From JAEMQF01 sp963775015 (GTDB lineage Bacteria; Pseudomonadota; Gammaproteobacteria; Burkholderiales; Burkholderiaceae_C), in assembly GCA_963775015.1 (NCBI GenBank), contig CAVZHI010000015.1, forward strand, positions 630,511 through 694,510: a stretch of DNA of 64,000 bases, read 5' to 3'. Under the pieces are notes generated by a model. That model had not been told where the DNA came from. It did no database searches and saw only the letters and a program-made list of their open reading frames with translations. Numbering within the stretch: position 1 is the first letter of the stretch; the number at the start of each line of letters is the position of its first letter. A program made the position numbers and the translations under genes. Shown piece after piece: positions 37,038 to 48,200 of the stretch.

Positions 37038-40000
37038 ATGGCCACTGACCTGACCACGGGAAATGACACTTTCGACGGGGGTATCGGCGTCGATGAGATC
37101 TTCGGTCTTGCCGGCAATGACACGATTAGTGGTGACGGCGGCGAAGACACGCTTGACGGCGGTGCCGGCAACGACACGCTTGACGGCGGCGACGACAACG
37201 ACTTCCTTTTCGGTGGCGACGGACACGACACTATTGACGGTGGCACCGGCGGTGACGTTATAGATGGCGGCAGCGGCAATGACACTATCGATGGTGGTGC
37301 CGGCGAGAACATTCTCTTTGGTGGTGCCGGCAACGACAGCATCACCGGCGGCGAAGACGGCGACCAGATATTCGGGGGGGTGAACGAGTTTGACGCAGAA
37401 GACAACCCCATCGAAATTGGCTCAGGCAACGACACCATTTATGGTCTTGGCGGCGACGACACCATCTACGGCGGAGACGGCACCGACGCGATCGACGGCG
37501 GCGTGGGCGGCGACGGGATAAGCGGCGGCGCCGGCAACGACACGATCGACGGCGGCGAGGGTGACGATGACATTGACGGCGGCGCCGGCAACGACACCAT
37601 CACCGGGGGCAAGGGCGCGGATCCGCTGCGCGGTGGCCTCGGCAGCGATGTATTTGCCTATTTCGCCAATGCCGATGCGTCAGACTCGAATTTTGATGCA
37701 ATGGACACCATTGCCGACTTCGAAGGTGTCATAGAACAGAGCTCACCTGCCCACCAAGACAAGATCGATCTGGTCGCACTCCTTGGCGACGTTGACCTTA
37801 AGTGGGGCGGTATGGACCCTACCCCCAAAGGCGTGTGGTATGCCCAAAACACGGGTGATGGTTCGACCAACGTATTTGCCGACGTCGATGAAAACGAGGT
37901 ACCAGAACTCGTCATCAGGTTGGACGGACTGCACGAGTTGACGGAGGGTGATTTTCTTGGTGTGAACGGTCGGAACCGATCTGCCGGTGGCCGACGACGA
38001 AGTCAACTCGACCAACGAGGATACGACGCTGACGGTGGCCGATGGGTCGGCCGATGACGTGCTCGTGGGCGACGTGGATGTGGACGGCGACACACTGACG
38101 GTGACGCAGTTTGCCGTGGACACCGACGATGACGCGGTGGACGAGGTCTTCACCGCTGGCTCGCCGGCGGCAATTGCCGGGGTCGGCACGCTGACGATCA
38201 ACGGCAACGGCAGCTACACATTTGTGCCGGCGCCGAATTACAACGGTCCGGTGCCGGTTGCGACCTACACGGTGTCCGACGGCACACTCACCGACACCGG
38301 CACGCTGACGCTGACGGTCACGGCGCAGAACGATCCGCCGGTGGCCGACGACGAAGTCAACTCGACCAACGAGGATACGACGCTGACGGTGGCCGATGGG
38401 TCGGCCGATGACGTGCTCGTGGGCGACGTGGATGTGGACGGCGACACACTGACGGTGACGCAGTTTGCCGTGGACACCGACGATGACGCGGTGGACGAGG
38501 TCTTCACCGCTGGCTCGCCGGCGGCAATTGCCGGGGTCGGCACGCTGACGATCAACGGCAACGGCAGCTACACATTTGTGCCGGCGCCGAATTACAACGG
38601 TCCGGTGCCGGTTGCGACCTACACGGTGTCCGACGGCACACTCACCGACACCGGCACGCTGACGCTGACGGTCACGGCGCAGAACGATCCGCCGGTGGCC
38701 GACGACGAAGTCAACTCGACCAACGAGGATACGACGCTGACGGTGGCCGATGGGTCGGCCGATGACGTGCTCGTGGGCGACGTGGATGTGGACGGCGACA
38801 CACTGACGGTGACGCAGTTTGCCGTGGACACCGACGATGACGCGGTGGACGAGGTCTTCACCGCTGGCTCGCCGGCGGCAATTGCCGGGGTCGGCACGCT
38901 GACGATCAACGGCAACGGCAGCTACACATTTGTGCCGGCGCCGAATTACAACGGTCCGGTGCCGGTTGCGACCTACACGGTGTCCGACGGCACACTCACC
39001 GACACCGGCACGCTGACGCTGACGGTCACGGCGCAGAACGATCCGCCGGTGGCCGACGACGAAGTCAACTCGACCAACGAGGATACGACGCTGACGGTGG
39101 CCGATGGGTCGGCCGATGACGTGCTCGTGGGCGACGTGGATGTGGACGGCGACACACTGACGGTGACGCAGTTTGCCGTGGACACCGACGATGACGCGGT
39201 GGACGAGGTCTTCACCGCTGGCTCGCCGGCGGCAATTGCCGGGGTCGGCACGCTGACGATCAACGGCAACGGCAGCTACACATTTGTGCCGGCGCCGAAT
39301 TACAACGGTCCGGTGCCGGTTGCGACCTACACGGTGTCCGACGGCACACTCACCGACACCGGCACGCTGACGCTGACGGTCACGGCGCAGAACGATCCGC
39401 CGGTGGCCGACGACGAAGTCAACTCGACCAACGAGGATACGACGCTGACGGTGGCCGATGGGTCGGCCGATGACGTGCTCGTGGGCGACGTGGATGTGGA
39501 CGGCGACACACTGACGGTGACGCAGTTTGCCGTGGACACCGACGATGACGCGGTGGACGAGGTCTTCACCGCTGGCTCGCCGGCGGCAATTGCCGGGGTC
39601 GGCACGCTGACGATCAACGGCAACGGCAGCTACACATTTGTGCCGGCGCCGAATTACAACGGTCCGGTGCCGGTTGCGACCTACACGGTGTCCGACGGCA
39701 CACTCACCGACACCGGCACGCTGACGCTGACGGTCACGGCGCAGAACGATCCGCCGGTGGCCGACGACGAAGTCAACTCGACCAACGAGGATACGACGCT
39801 GACGGTGGCCGATGGGTCGGCCGATGACGTGCTCGTGGGCGACGTGGATGTGGACGGCGACACACTGACGGTGACGCAGTTTGCCGTGGACACCGACGAT
39901 GACGCGGTGGACGAGGTCTTCACCGCTGGCTCGCCGGCGGCAATTGCCGGGGTCGGCACGCTGACGATCAACGGCAACGGCAGCTACACATTTGTGCCGG

Positions 40001-40955
40001 CGCCGAATTACAACGGTCCGGTGCCGGTTGCGACCTACACGGTGTCCGACGGCACACGTCACCGACACCGGCACGCTGACGCTGACGGTCAATGCGGTCA
40101 ACGACAACCCACCGGTCGCCAATTGCGACGTTATCTACGTCTCCAACCGACACCTGCGTAACTCTGCCGACGAGCGTGCTGTTGACCAACGACACGGATG
40201 CCGACGGCGACCCGCTGAGTGTTCTGTCAATCACCGGAAGCCCTGGGCTCGCCATTCCAGTCGACCTTTCCGACGACGGGTTGTCCTTCTCCTTCAAGAC
40301 CGGCACAGCCGGTGGCAGCGTCGAGTGCCCGGAAATCGTGACGCTGAACTACACGATCACTGACGGCAGTTTTGAGTCCAGCAACACGATCAAGCTCAAG
40401 GTGGTGACCACGAACTCGAGCAACAACACCATCGACCTCGCGGGGGTTGACGCAGACGGCTCCTATATCGACGGCAAGGCGCTTAACGACAAGCTCACCG
40501 GCTCTGCGGCCGGCGACAATTTGCTCGGCGGCAGTGGCAACGACGTGATTCGCGGGCTTGACGGCAACGATACGCTGACCGGCAATGCGGGCAATGACTC
40601 GTTTGTCTTCAATACTACGCCTCAAGGGCTCACCAACGTCGACACCATTACTGACTTCAACGCCGGCGGTAACGGCGTATTTGGCATTGACAAGATGGCG
40701 CTTGACCTTGCCATCTTCACCCAAATTGACGAAACAGGGACAGCTGGCGATGATGTCAGCGAATTCAGGGCCAGCGCAGGTGGGAACGCGGTCGACGCCG
40801 ATGACTACGTCCTCTTCGACACCAGCACCGGCAGCCTTTTCTATGACGCAGACGGCATCGGCAGCGCATTCGAAAAGGTGCAGTTCGCCAAGCTCACCGG
40901 CCTGAGCGGAACCCTCGATAACACTGACTTCGCTACCATCGCGCCTGGCCCGTAA
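37038..40955 (+). CDS. RTX / VCBS-repeat type I secreted adhesin (three single-base shifts)
   Basis: About 1,305 residues after repair. N-terminus: a calcium-binding RTX block (about 1-195; many GGxGxD nonapeptides such as GGAGNDTLDGG), then a linker domain. Next come six identical 118-residue cadherin-like/VCBS-type repeats (about 317-1020; VADDEVNSTNEDTTLTVADG to TLTVTAQNDPP), and then a further Ig-like unit (LLTNDTDADGDPLSVLSITG). The C-terminus is a second short RTX block (LLGGSGNDVIRGLDGNDTLT) and a type I secretion end (FDTSTGSLFYDADGIGSAFE, TDFATIAPGP). No Sec signal. Shifts near 37967, 40058 and 40150 are all consistent with one extra base and return to the starting frame. The exporter genes follow directly. 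Confidence 0.9.
37987..40110 (+). repeat. six tandem 354-bp repeats inside the adhesin gene
   Basis: Units start at 37987, 38341, 38695, 39049, 39403 and 39757; each is 118 codons. By eye the first five are identical base for base. The sixth differs by one inserted G (40058) and then diverges after the TLTLTV segment. This degree of identity implies recent amplification or ongoing homogenisation; copy number may vary or be mis-assembled. Confidence 0.95.
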
Positions 40956-40977
40956 TGACTATCAGCCGCACAGACCC

Positions 40978-41004
40978 GACGCCCAGCACTCCTCCTGGGG
41001 CGTC
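40978..41004 (+). promoter_or_regulatory. hairpin between adhesin and exporter genes
   Basis: GACGCCCAG pairs with CCTGGGGCGTC (one bulge) around a seven-base loop. There is no T-run, so it is more likely an mRNA-stability or attenuation element that keeps adhesin mRNA above exporter mRNA, as in other RTX operons. Inference. Confidence 0.4.
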
Positions 41005-41013
41005 GACACCCTA

Positions 41014-42862
41014 ATGCAGGCCGAGCCCGCCCCAGCCAAGCTCGCGCCCGCTCGCCACCCGCCCGCTCGTCGCAGTCGGGGCCTTCTCCTTCTGCATGAA
41101 CCTGCTATGCTCGCCCCGGCAATCTTCATGCTGCAGGTCTTCGACCGCGTTCTCTCCAGCGGCAGCCGCGAGACGCTGTTCCTGCTGCTGCTCGGCGTAG
41201 CCGCAGCGCTGGAGCCTGGCCCTCGGCCTGGACTACCTGCGCAGCCGCCTGCAAGGCGTGGTGGGCAACCTGGTGGGCGACTCGCTCTTACCCGTTGTTG
41301 CAAGGGACGTGCTCGCGCGTGCGGCGCGTGCGCCGGACCGGCCCAATTCGGAGGCGCTGCGCGACGTGGCCACGGTGCGCAACCTGTTCTCGGCGCAGGG
41401 GCTGCTCGCGGTGTTCGACGCGCCCTGGGCCATCGTCTACATCGCAGTCATCTGGTTCGCGCACCCGGCGCTGGGCATTGCCGCGGCTTGTGCGGCGTTG
41501 TTGATGCTCGGCCTGGCGTTCCTCAACGACTGGCTGACGCGGCGCGACATCGAGGCGCTGCAGCGCGGCGCGTCGAAGGCGCAGCGTTACCTCGAGGCGT
41601 CGATGGTGAACGCCGAGGCGGCCGAGGCGATGGGCATGGGCGACTCGCTGCTTGCGCGCTGGCGCCAGATGAACCAGCGCGTTCAGCAGTTGCAGCGCCC
41701 GACGGCGCGGCGCAGCGTGGCGCTCGCCGCGTTCACGCGCAGCACGCGCCAGGCGGTGCAGGTGTTGATCCTCGCGGTCGGTGCCTACCTCGTCATCAGC
41801 CAGTTGGCAACGCCGGGCGTGATGGTCGCGGTGACGATTCTGCTGGGCCGTGCGCTCGCGCCGATCGAGCAGATCGTGGGGAGCTGGAAGGCGCTTGCCG
41901 AAGGCCGCGTCGCGATGCGCCGCTTGCGCGCGCTGCTCGCAGCACTTGGCAAGGCGCCCGAGCCGATGGCGCTGCCGCGGCCTGCCGGCGCGCTGGAAGC
42001 TGCGAACCTGATCCTGCGTTCGGGCAGGGGCGACGCGTTGATCCTGGCCGGCGTGTCGCTCGGCCTGGCGCCGGGCAAGGCGCTGGCGGTGATCGGCCCG
42101 AGCGGCGCGGGCAAGTCGAGCCTGATCCGCGTGCTTGCCGGGTTATGGGCGCCGAGCGCCGGCCACGTGCGCCTGGACGGCGTGGACATGACCAAGGTGC
42201 CGCGCGAAGTGATCGGCCCGCACATCGGCTACGTGCCGCAAGACGTTGAGCTCTTTGCCGCCACGGTCGGCGAGAACATTGCGCGCATGGGCGACGTGGT
42301 GGCGTCGAAGGTCGTTGCGGCCGGGCGCGCTGCGGGAATCCACGAAATGATTCTCGCGCTGCCGCATGGCTACGACACGCGAATCGACCCGACGGGCGGA
42401 CTGCTCTCTCCGGGGCAGCGCCAGCGCATCGCCCTGGCGCGCGCCCTGTACGGCGAGCCCAAGTTGCTGTTGCTCGACGAGCCGAATTCGAACCTCGACA
42501 ACGCCGGCGAACAGGCATTGAGCGACGCGCTCGAGGCGTTGAAGGGTAAGGTCACCGTCGTCATGGTCACGCACCGCACGAACCTCGTGAAACACGCCGA
42601 CAAGCTGCTCGTGCTGGAAGGCGGGCGCGTCAAGCACTATGGCCCGAAGGACCAGGTGCTCGCGGCGCTGAACGCAAGTGCAGCGCAAGAGATCAAGCGT
42701 GCCGGGCCGCAGTTGACGCCGGTCGCGAACTCGGCGAGCCCCGGCGTGGCGCAAATCCCGCAAGGTGCTGTTGCGAAGGCGCCGAACTTCGGTGTCGCTG
42801 GCGGGGGGCAGGTGATGGCGATGGCGCGCGCGGCGGTCCCGGCGAAGAGCCCCGCCGCTTGA
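41014..42862 (+). CDS. type I secretion ABC transporter (PrtD-type; frameshifts in the first 70 codons)
   Basis: Inner-membrane permease-ATPase that exports the RTX protein in one step. After repair the N-terminal membrane part reads RPLVAVGAFSFCMNLL, MLAPAIFMLQVFDRVLSSGS and DYLRSRLQGVVGNLVGDSLL. The ATPase is intact: Walker A GPSGAGKSSLI, Q-loop GYVPQDVELF, signature LSPGQRQRIALARAL, Walker B LLLLDEPNSNLD and His-switch VTHR. A 60-residue Ala/Pro-rich tail follows. Frame changes near 41060, 41105 and 41205. The start is uncertain: ATG 41014 (TAATG) or ATG 40955 (overlapping the adhesin stop as TAATG, but followed by an in-frame TAA). Confidence 0.88.
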
Positions 42863-42884
42863 TGTTGAAGATCGAATCCCTCCC

Positions 42885-44210
42885 ATGACATCGCTCGCGC
42901 TCGACGACCCGCTCACCCCGCACGTGCGCGAGGCGCGCTCGCTGGTCCGCGCCGGGGTTCTCGTGCTCTTGCTCGGCTTGCTGCCGCTCGCGGCGTGGAT
43001 GGTATTTGCGCCGCTGGCGTCGGCAGTGGTTGCCGCAGGCGTCGTCAAGGTCGATCTGAACCGCCGCCCGGTGCAGCACGCCGAAGGCGGCATGGTGCGC
43101 GAAGTGCTCGTTCGAGTCGGCCAGCGTGTCAAGGAAGGCGAGACGCTGATGGTTCTGGGCGACGTGGCCGTCAACGCCGACATGCAGCGCTGGGAGTCGC
43201 GCGTGCGCTCCGAGCGCGCGAGCATGGCGCGGCTGGAAGCCGAACAATCGGGCGCTGCCGACGTGGTGTTCCCGGCGGACATCATCGAAGCGTCGCGCAC
43301 CGATGCCGGTCTGGCCGAACTGCTCACGAACGAACGAGCGTTGTTCGGGGCGCGGCGCGGCGCGTTGAGCTCGCAAGTCGCGCTGCTGCGCGACCAGCAG
43401 GCCAAGGTGAACCAGGAGACAACGGCGCTGCGCGCGCAGATCGAACGCGCCGGGGAGTCGCTCAAGCTGCAAGGCCAGGAACTCACGGCGAACCAGGGTC
43501 TGCTCAAGGAGGGTTTCATCTCGAGCGCGCGCGTCACGCAGATCGAGGCGCAGATGGCCGACTACGGCGTGAAGTTGGAAGAGCGCCGCTCCGACCTCGC
43601 GCGCAGCGAGCAGAAGCTGCTCGACACGAGCCTGCGCATCAAGGCCATGCAAAACGAATACCGGCAGCAGGCGAGCGACCAGTTGAAGGTGACGCAGGCG
43701 CGCCTCGCCGAAATTCAACAGGAGCAGCGCAAGACGGGCGACGCGGCGAAGCGCCAGGTGATTGTCTCGCCCGTCGCGGGTGAAGTGATGGACCTCAAAG
43801 TCACCGCACCGGGCGCCGTGATCCCGCCGCGCGAGACGATTGCCGAGATCGTCCCGGACAACCAGAAACTCATCATCGAAGCGAACGTTCGCCCCGAAGA
43901 CATCAACCGCGTGCAGCGCGGCCAGGCGGCGCAGATGCGGTTCACGGCGTTTGCGTATCGAACCACCAAACTCGTCGACGGCAAGGTGAGCTACATCTCC
44001 GCCGACCGCATGGTCGATCGCCAGGCGAACACCGCGTTCTACGTCGCGCACATCGAAGCCGACAGCGCCAAGCTGCTCGAAGCCGGCGACATGAAACTGC
44101 TTGCCGGCATGCCGGTCGAGGTGTACATCGAAGGCGACAAGCGCACCGTGCTGCAGTACCTCATGGAGCCGCTGTCGCAGGTGGTGAATCGGGCAGGGCG
44201 GGAGCGGTAG
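42885..44210 (+). CDS. HlyD-family type I secretion membrane-fusion protein
   Basis: 441 residues: one N-terminal transmembrane helix (AGVLVLLLGLLPLAAWMVFA, residues 22-45), the lipoyl half-motif (VQHAEGGMVREVLVRVGQRV) near residue 62, a long coiled-coil hairpin (about 100-290) and the second lipoyl/beta-barrel part (VSPVAGEVMDLKVTAPGAVI near residue 292, ANVRPEDINRVQRGQAAQMR). It bridges the ABC exporter and an outer-membrane TolC-like channel; no TolC gene is in this window. It starts 22 bp after the ABC gene, in the same operon. Confidence 0.93.
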   Translation: MTSLALDDPLTPHVREARSLVRAGVLVLLLGLLPLAAWMVFAPLASAVVAAGVVKVDLNRRPVQHAEGGMVREVLVRVGQRVKEGETLMVLGDVAVNADMQRWESRVRSERASMARLEAEQSGAADVVFPADIIEASRTDAGLAELLTNERALFGARRGALSSQVALLRDQQAKVNQETTALRAQIERAGESLKLQGQELTANQGLLKEGFISSARVTQIEAQMADYGVKLEERRSDLARSEQKLLDTSLRIKAMQNEYRQQASDQLKVTQARLAEIQQEQRKTGDAAKRQVIVSPVAGEVMDLKVTAPGAVIPPRETIAEIVPDNQKLIIEANVRPEDINRVQRGQAAQMRFTAFAYRTTKLVDGKVSYISADRMVDRQANTAFYVAHIEADSAKLLEAGDMKLLAGMPVEVYIEGDKRTVLQYLMEPLSQVVNRAGRER

Positions 44211-44216
44211 AGAGCT

Positions 44217-44300
44217 GGGGTCAGGCCTTGCCTTTTGCCCTCCGCCTCGACAGTTCACATCGCGCTCTGACAGAAGGGGCAAAAGGCAAGGCCTGACCCC
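44217..44300. repeat. perfect 24-bp inverted repeat upstream of the RAYT
   Basis: Left arm 44217-44240 and right arm 44277-44300 are exact reverse complements over 24 bases, with a 36-base loop. Each arm begins GGGGTCAGGCC. It lies between the membrane-fusion gene and the transposase and should form a strong hairpin or cruciform, the expected substrate of a REP-associated transposase. Confidence 0.93.
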
Positions 44301-44336
44301 ATTGCCTTTTACGCCCCCAAGGCGTAGCGTGGCGGG

Positions 44337-45212
44337 ATGGCCCGCCCGTTGCGCATCGAGTTCCCCGGCGCCGTCTACCATGTCACCGCGCGTGGGGATC
44401 GCCGTGAGCCGATATTTGTCGACGACGACGACCGGCGCAGTTTCCTGCGTGTGACGGCGCAGGCGCTGTCACGCTTCGACGGTCAGATCTTCGCTTATTG
44501 CCTGATGGGCAATCACTACCACTTTGTGTTGCACACGCGGCAGGCGAACCTGTCGTTGCTGATGCGGCACATCAATGGCGTCTACACGCAGGTCTTCAAC
44601 CGACGGCACGGGAATGTCGGGCACTTGTTCCAGGGCCGATTCAAGGCGATTCTGGTGGACCGCGATGCCTACCTGTTCGAGGTGTGCCGCTATGTCGAGT
44701 TGAACCCGGTGCGCGCGAAGCTCGTCAGGAAGGTTCAGGCATGGCCTTGGTCGAGCTACCGGGCCCACGCGGGAAGCGAAGAGCCGCCCCCATGGCTGGA
44801 CGTGGACGGCTTGCACGGCCATCTGCTGGGCCGCCCGGTTCGTGGCGTCACCGACCGGAAACGAGGCGCGCAGCAGTACGCGGAGCTCGTCACCGGCGCG
44901 CCCGACTTGCCATTGTGGGAGACTGCGCTGCGCCAGCAAATCTATCTGGGCGACGACGCTTTCGTCGAACGCATGCAGGCACTCGCCGAACCTCAGAATA
45001 CCGTGGACCGTGACATCCCCAAGCCGCAGCGTCGCAAAGCCCTCAGCCTGGCCCAGTGGCTCGGCGCGTGCCCGACGCGAGACGAGGCGCTCTACCTTGC
45101 GCACACGGAAGGCGCGTTGACCATGAGTTCGATGGCGCGCGAGCTGGGCCTTTCGGTGTCGTGGATCAGCCGCCTGATCGCGCGTGCTGAGCAGGCAAAA
45201 AGCAAGGCCTGA
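44337..45212 (+). CDS. REP-associated tyrosine transposase (RAYT, Y1_Tnp family)
   Basis: HUH single-strand transposase of 291 residues. N-terminus MARPLRIEFPGAVYHVTARG, HUH motif YCLMGNHYHFVLHT near residue 55, and the tyrosine helix CRYVELNPVRAKLV near residue 119. The C-terminal part contains WPWSSYRAHAG and a helix-turn-helix-like end (MSSMARELGLSVSWISRLIA). RAYTs bind and cleave palindromic REP sequences and mobilise non-autonomous copies. Flanked upstream by a perfect inverted pair and downstream by one more arm that contains its own stop codon. Single complete copy in this window. Confidence 0.93.
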   Translation: MARPLRIEFPGAVYHVTARGDRREPIFVDDDDRRSFLRVTAQALSRFDGQIFAYCLMGNHYHFVLHTRQANLSLLMRHINGVYTQVFNRRHGNVGHLFQGRFKAILVDRDAYLFEVCRYVELNPVRAKLVRKVQAWPWSSYRAHAGSEEPPPWLDVDGLHGHLLGRPVRGVTDRKRGAQQYAELVTGAPDLPLWETALRQQIYLGDDAFVERMQALAEPQNTVDRDIPKPQRRKALSLAQWLGACPTRDEALYLAHTEGALTMSSMARELGLSVSWISRLIARAEQAKSKA

Positions 45213-45216
45213 CCCC
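45194..45216. repeat. RAYT-type repeat arm spanning the transposase stop
   Basis: 23 bases matching the right arm at 44278-44300 with one difference (A for G at 45201). It encodes the last residues and stop (TGA 45210-45212) of the transposase and ends one base before the ATG of the next gene. Confidence 0.9.
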
Positions 45217-48200
45217 ATGACAGGCCAGGTCAGAAGCCTCGCCTGGGCCGGTGACCACCGGGAGGCGATCGACGCCGCGAGCGCAACGCTGACACCCGGT
45301 GCGGTGCCGGAACCGGACGCCGACGCGCGCATTCGGTTGCTCGACCAGCGCGCCGAGAGCCTGATGGCGATCGGCGACCTGGACGCTGCCGGCGCCGACG
45401 CCACGGCGATGAAGCGCATTGCGCAGCGCACACGCCTGCCGGCGCACGAAGCGCTGAGCGGAAATCGCGAAGCGCTCGTGCAAATCCGCAACGGCAAGTC
45501 GCGCGCCGCGCTCGTGACCGCGGCGGTGGCGCTGAAAGCGGCGCAGCGCAGCGCCGCCGCGGCGCTCGAGGCGCAGAGCCTGGTCTTGCTCGCCGAAGCG
45601 CAATTCCGCAGCCGCAAGGACCTTGGCAACGCGCTCACCCACGCGACCCGTGCTGCTGCGTTGTTCGAAGCGCAGGGCGACATGGTGCAGCATGGCCGCG
45701 CCCTGTGGGTGCTGGCGTCGGTGCACAACACGCGCGGCCAACCGGCGGACGCCGACCGCGTCGCGACGCAGGCACTCGCGCTGGGACGGCGCTGCGGCGA
45801 CCTGCTCGGCCAGGGCAACGCGCTGAACCTGCTCACGTTCAACAGCGCCGATCTCGCGGCGCGCCTGGCGTTGCTGAAACAGTCGCTCGCCGCGTTCGAG
45901 GCCGCGGGTTACGTCGAGCGCCAGGGCAACGTGCTGCTCAACCTGGGCCGCGCGCACGAGGCGCTCGGCCTCTACCCGCGGGCGCGGCGCCTGCTGCTGC
46001 AGGCGCTCGAGCTGATGCGCAGCACCGGCAGCGCCGGGCCGATGCTCGGCGCGAACTTCACGCTCGCCTTTTTCGAGGCGCGCCGCGGCCAGGTCGAGGC
46101 CGCGCGCGCCTATGCGGCGCAGGCGCTCGCGCAGGCGAGTGCACTGGGCGCCGCGCGCGCCACGCCGTACCGCGCCGAGCTCGCCGGCGAACTCGCGCTG
46201 TGCGAAGGCAAACCCGAAGCAGCGGCGCGCCAGTTCGAGCGCGCCGTGCGCCTGGTTCCCAAAGGCCAGGACGCGCTGCTCATGACCTGCCTGAGCGACG
46301 CCGCGAGCGCTCATCTCGCCGCGGGTCACGCCGCGGCGGCCCTCGCTGCATCGCGCCGCGCGACGCAACTGCACGCCGCCAAGGGAATGGCCGCGCTCGA
46401 CGGCCTGGAGCCGATCACGCTCTGGTGGCGCCACAGCCAGGCGCTGCAGGCGAACAACCTCGGATTCGACGCGTTCGAGGCGCTGCAGCACGCGTACCGC
46501 TTCCTCTGCGAGCGCATCCAGGGCCTGAGCGACGAAGGCCTGCGGCGCAGCTTCCTGAACCGCAAGCGCGAGCATCGCGAGATCGTTCTCGCCTGGCTTC
46601 ACGCGGCGCGCGAACGCCGCCTGCCGCCCGCGCTGCGCCAGGTGCATCTGAGCGGCAAGGCGAACCTGCGCGAGCCCTTCGAACGCCTCGTCGACAGCGG
46701 CGTGCGCCTGAATCAACTGCGGCGCCCGAAAGACATCTGCGAGTTCCTCGTCGAGGAGGCGAGCGAACTCTCGGGCGCCGAACGCGTGCTCGTGATTCTC
46801 GAGGCCAACGGCGCGCTGCGCATCGGCGGCGCCTGTCTGCCGCCGGCGGAAGATCGCGCAGGCCCTGCTCGATGCCGTTATGCCGTGGCTCGCCGAAGCG
46901 CGCGAAACGCGCAGCGCGAGCTTGCGCCACGGGCCGGGCGGCGTGGAGCCGATCGACCAGCGCGCGTGCCTGATCGCGCCGCTGATCGCGCAGCGCGACT
47001 TGCTCGGCTACCTCTACCTCGACCTGGACGGCGCTTTCGGCCGCCTGCACGACACCGATCGGGACCTGGTCGCGATGCTCGCCTCGCAAGCCGCTGCCGC
47101 ATTGGCCGACGCGCATTGGGGCGAGGCGCTCGAACAGAAGGTCGCGCAGCGCACCGCTGAGCTGGAACAGCGCGCGAGCGAGCTCGCGATCATCAACAGC
47201 ATCCAGCAAGGCATGGCGGCCGAACTCAACTTCCAGGCCATCGTCGACATGGTCGGCGACAAGCTGCGCGAGGTCTTCCACACCGGCAACATCGGCATCG
47301 TCTGGCGCGACGCCGTCGAACCCGCCCTGGTGCACAACCTTTACGCGTACCAGCACGGCGTTCGCATCGACATCGGCACGATCCGCGTCAATCCCGAAGG
47401 CCCGATGACGCAGGCGTTCGACGCGAAACGCCCGTTGGTGGCGAACAACCGCGCGCAAATGCGGGCGCTCGGGCTGCGGCAGGTGCCGGGAACGGAGCTC
47501 AGCCTGTCGACGGCGATGGTGCCGATTTACTCGGGCGATCGCGTCCTGGGCGCGATCTCGCTGCAGAACCACGAGCGCGAAAACGCGTTCGGCGAAGCCG
47601 AGGTGCGACTGCTCAGCACGGTCGCGGCGAGCATGGGCGTCGCGCTGGAAAACGCGCGCCTGTTCGACGAGACGCAGCGCCTGCTGAAGGAGACCGAAGC
47701 GCGCAACGCCGAACTCGCCGTCATCAACGACGTGCAACTCGGCATGTCGCGCGAACTCGAGTTCCAGGCCATCGTCGACCTCGTCGGCGACCGCTTGCGC
47801 GACGTCTTTCACACCGGCCACATCGCGATCTTCTGGTGGGACGAGCAGGCGAACCTGGCGCGCGGCGTGTACGTCGTGCAGTTCGGCGTGCGCGTGCAGA
47901 TCCCGCCGTTCAAGCCCGATCTGAACGGCCCGATGATGAAGGCGTTCAACTCGAAGCGCCCGATTGTCGCGAACAGCCGCGCCGACATGGCCTCGCTCGG
48001 CTTGCGCGCCGTGGACCGCGTCGACCCGTGCCTGTCGCGCGCCATGGTGCCGGTGTTCTCCGGCGAGCGCCTGATCGGCGCGATCTCGCTCGAGAGCCAT
48101 GAGTGCGAGGGCGCCTACAGCGAGGCGCAAGTGCGGCTCCTGACGACGGTCGCGGCGAGCCTGGGCGTGGCGCTGGAGAACGTGCGCCTGTTCAGCGAGA

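Noticed and set aside
37915..40122. A long open frame of about 735 codons antisense to the adhesin repeats, with a repeated Arg/His/Val-rich peptide
   Set aside because: It is the mirror of six perfect coding repeats in GC-rich DNA. The sense strand encodes a recognisable RTX/VCBS protein between a strong ribosome-binding site and its exporter genes.
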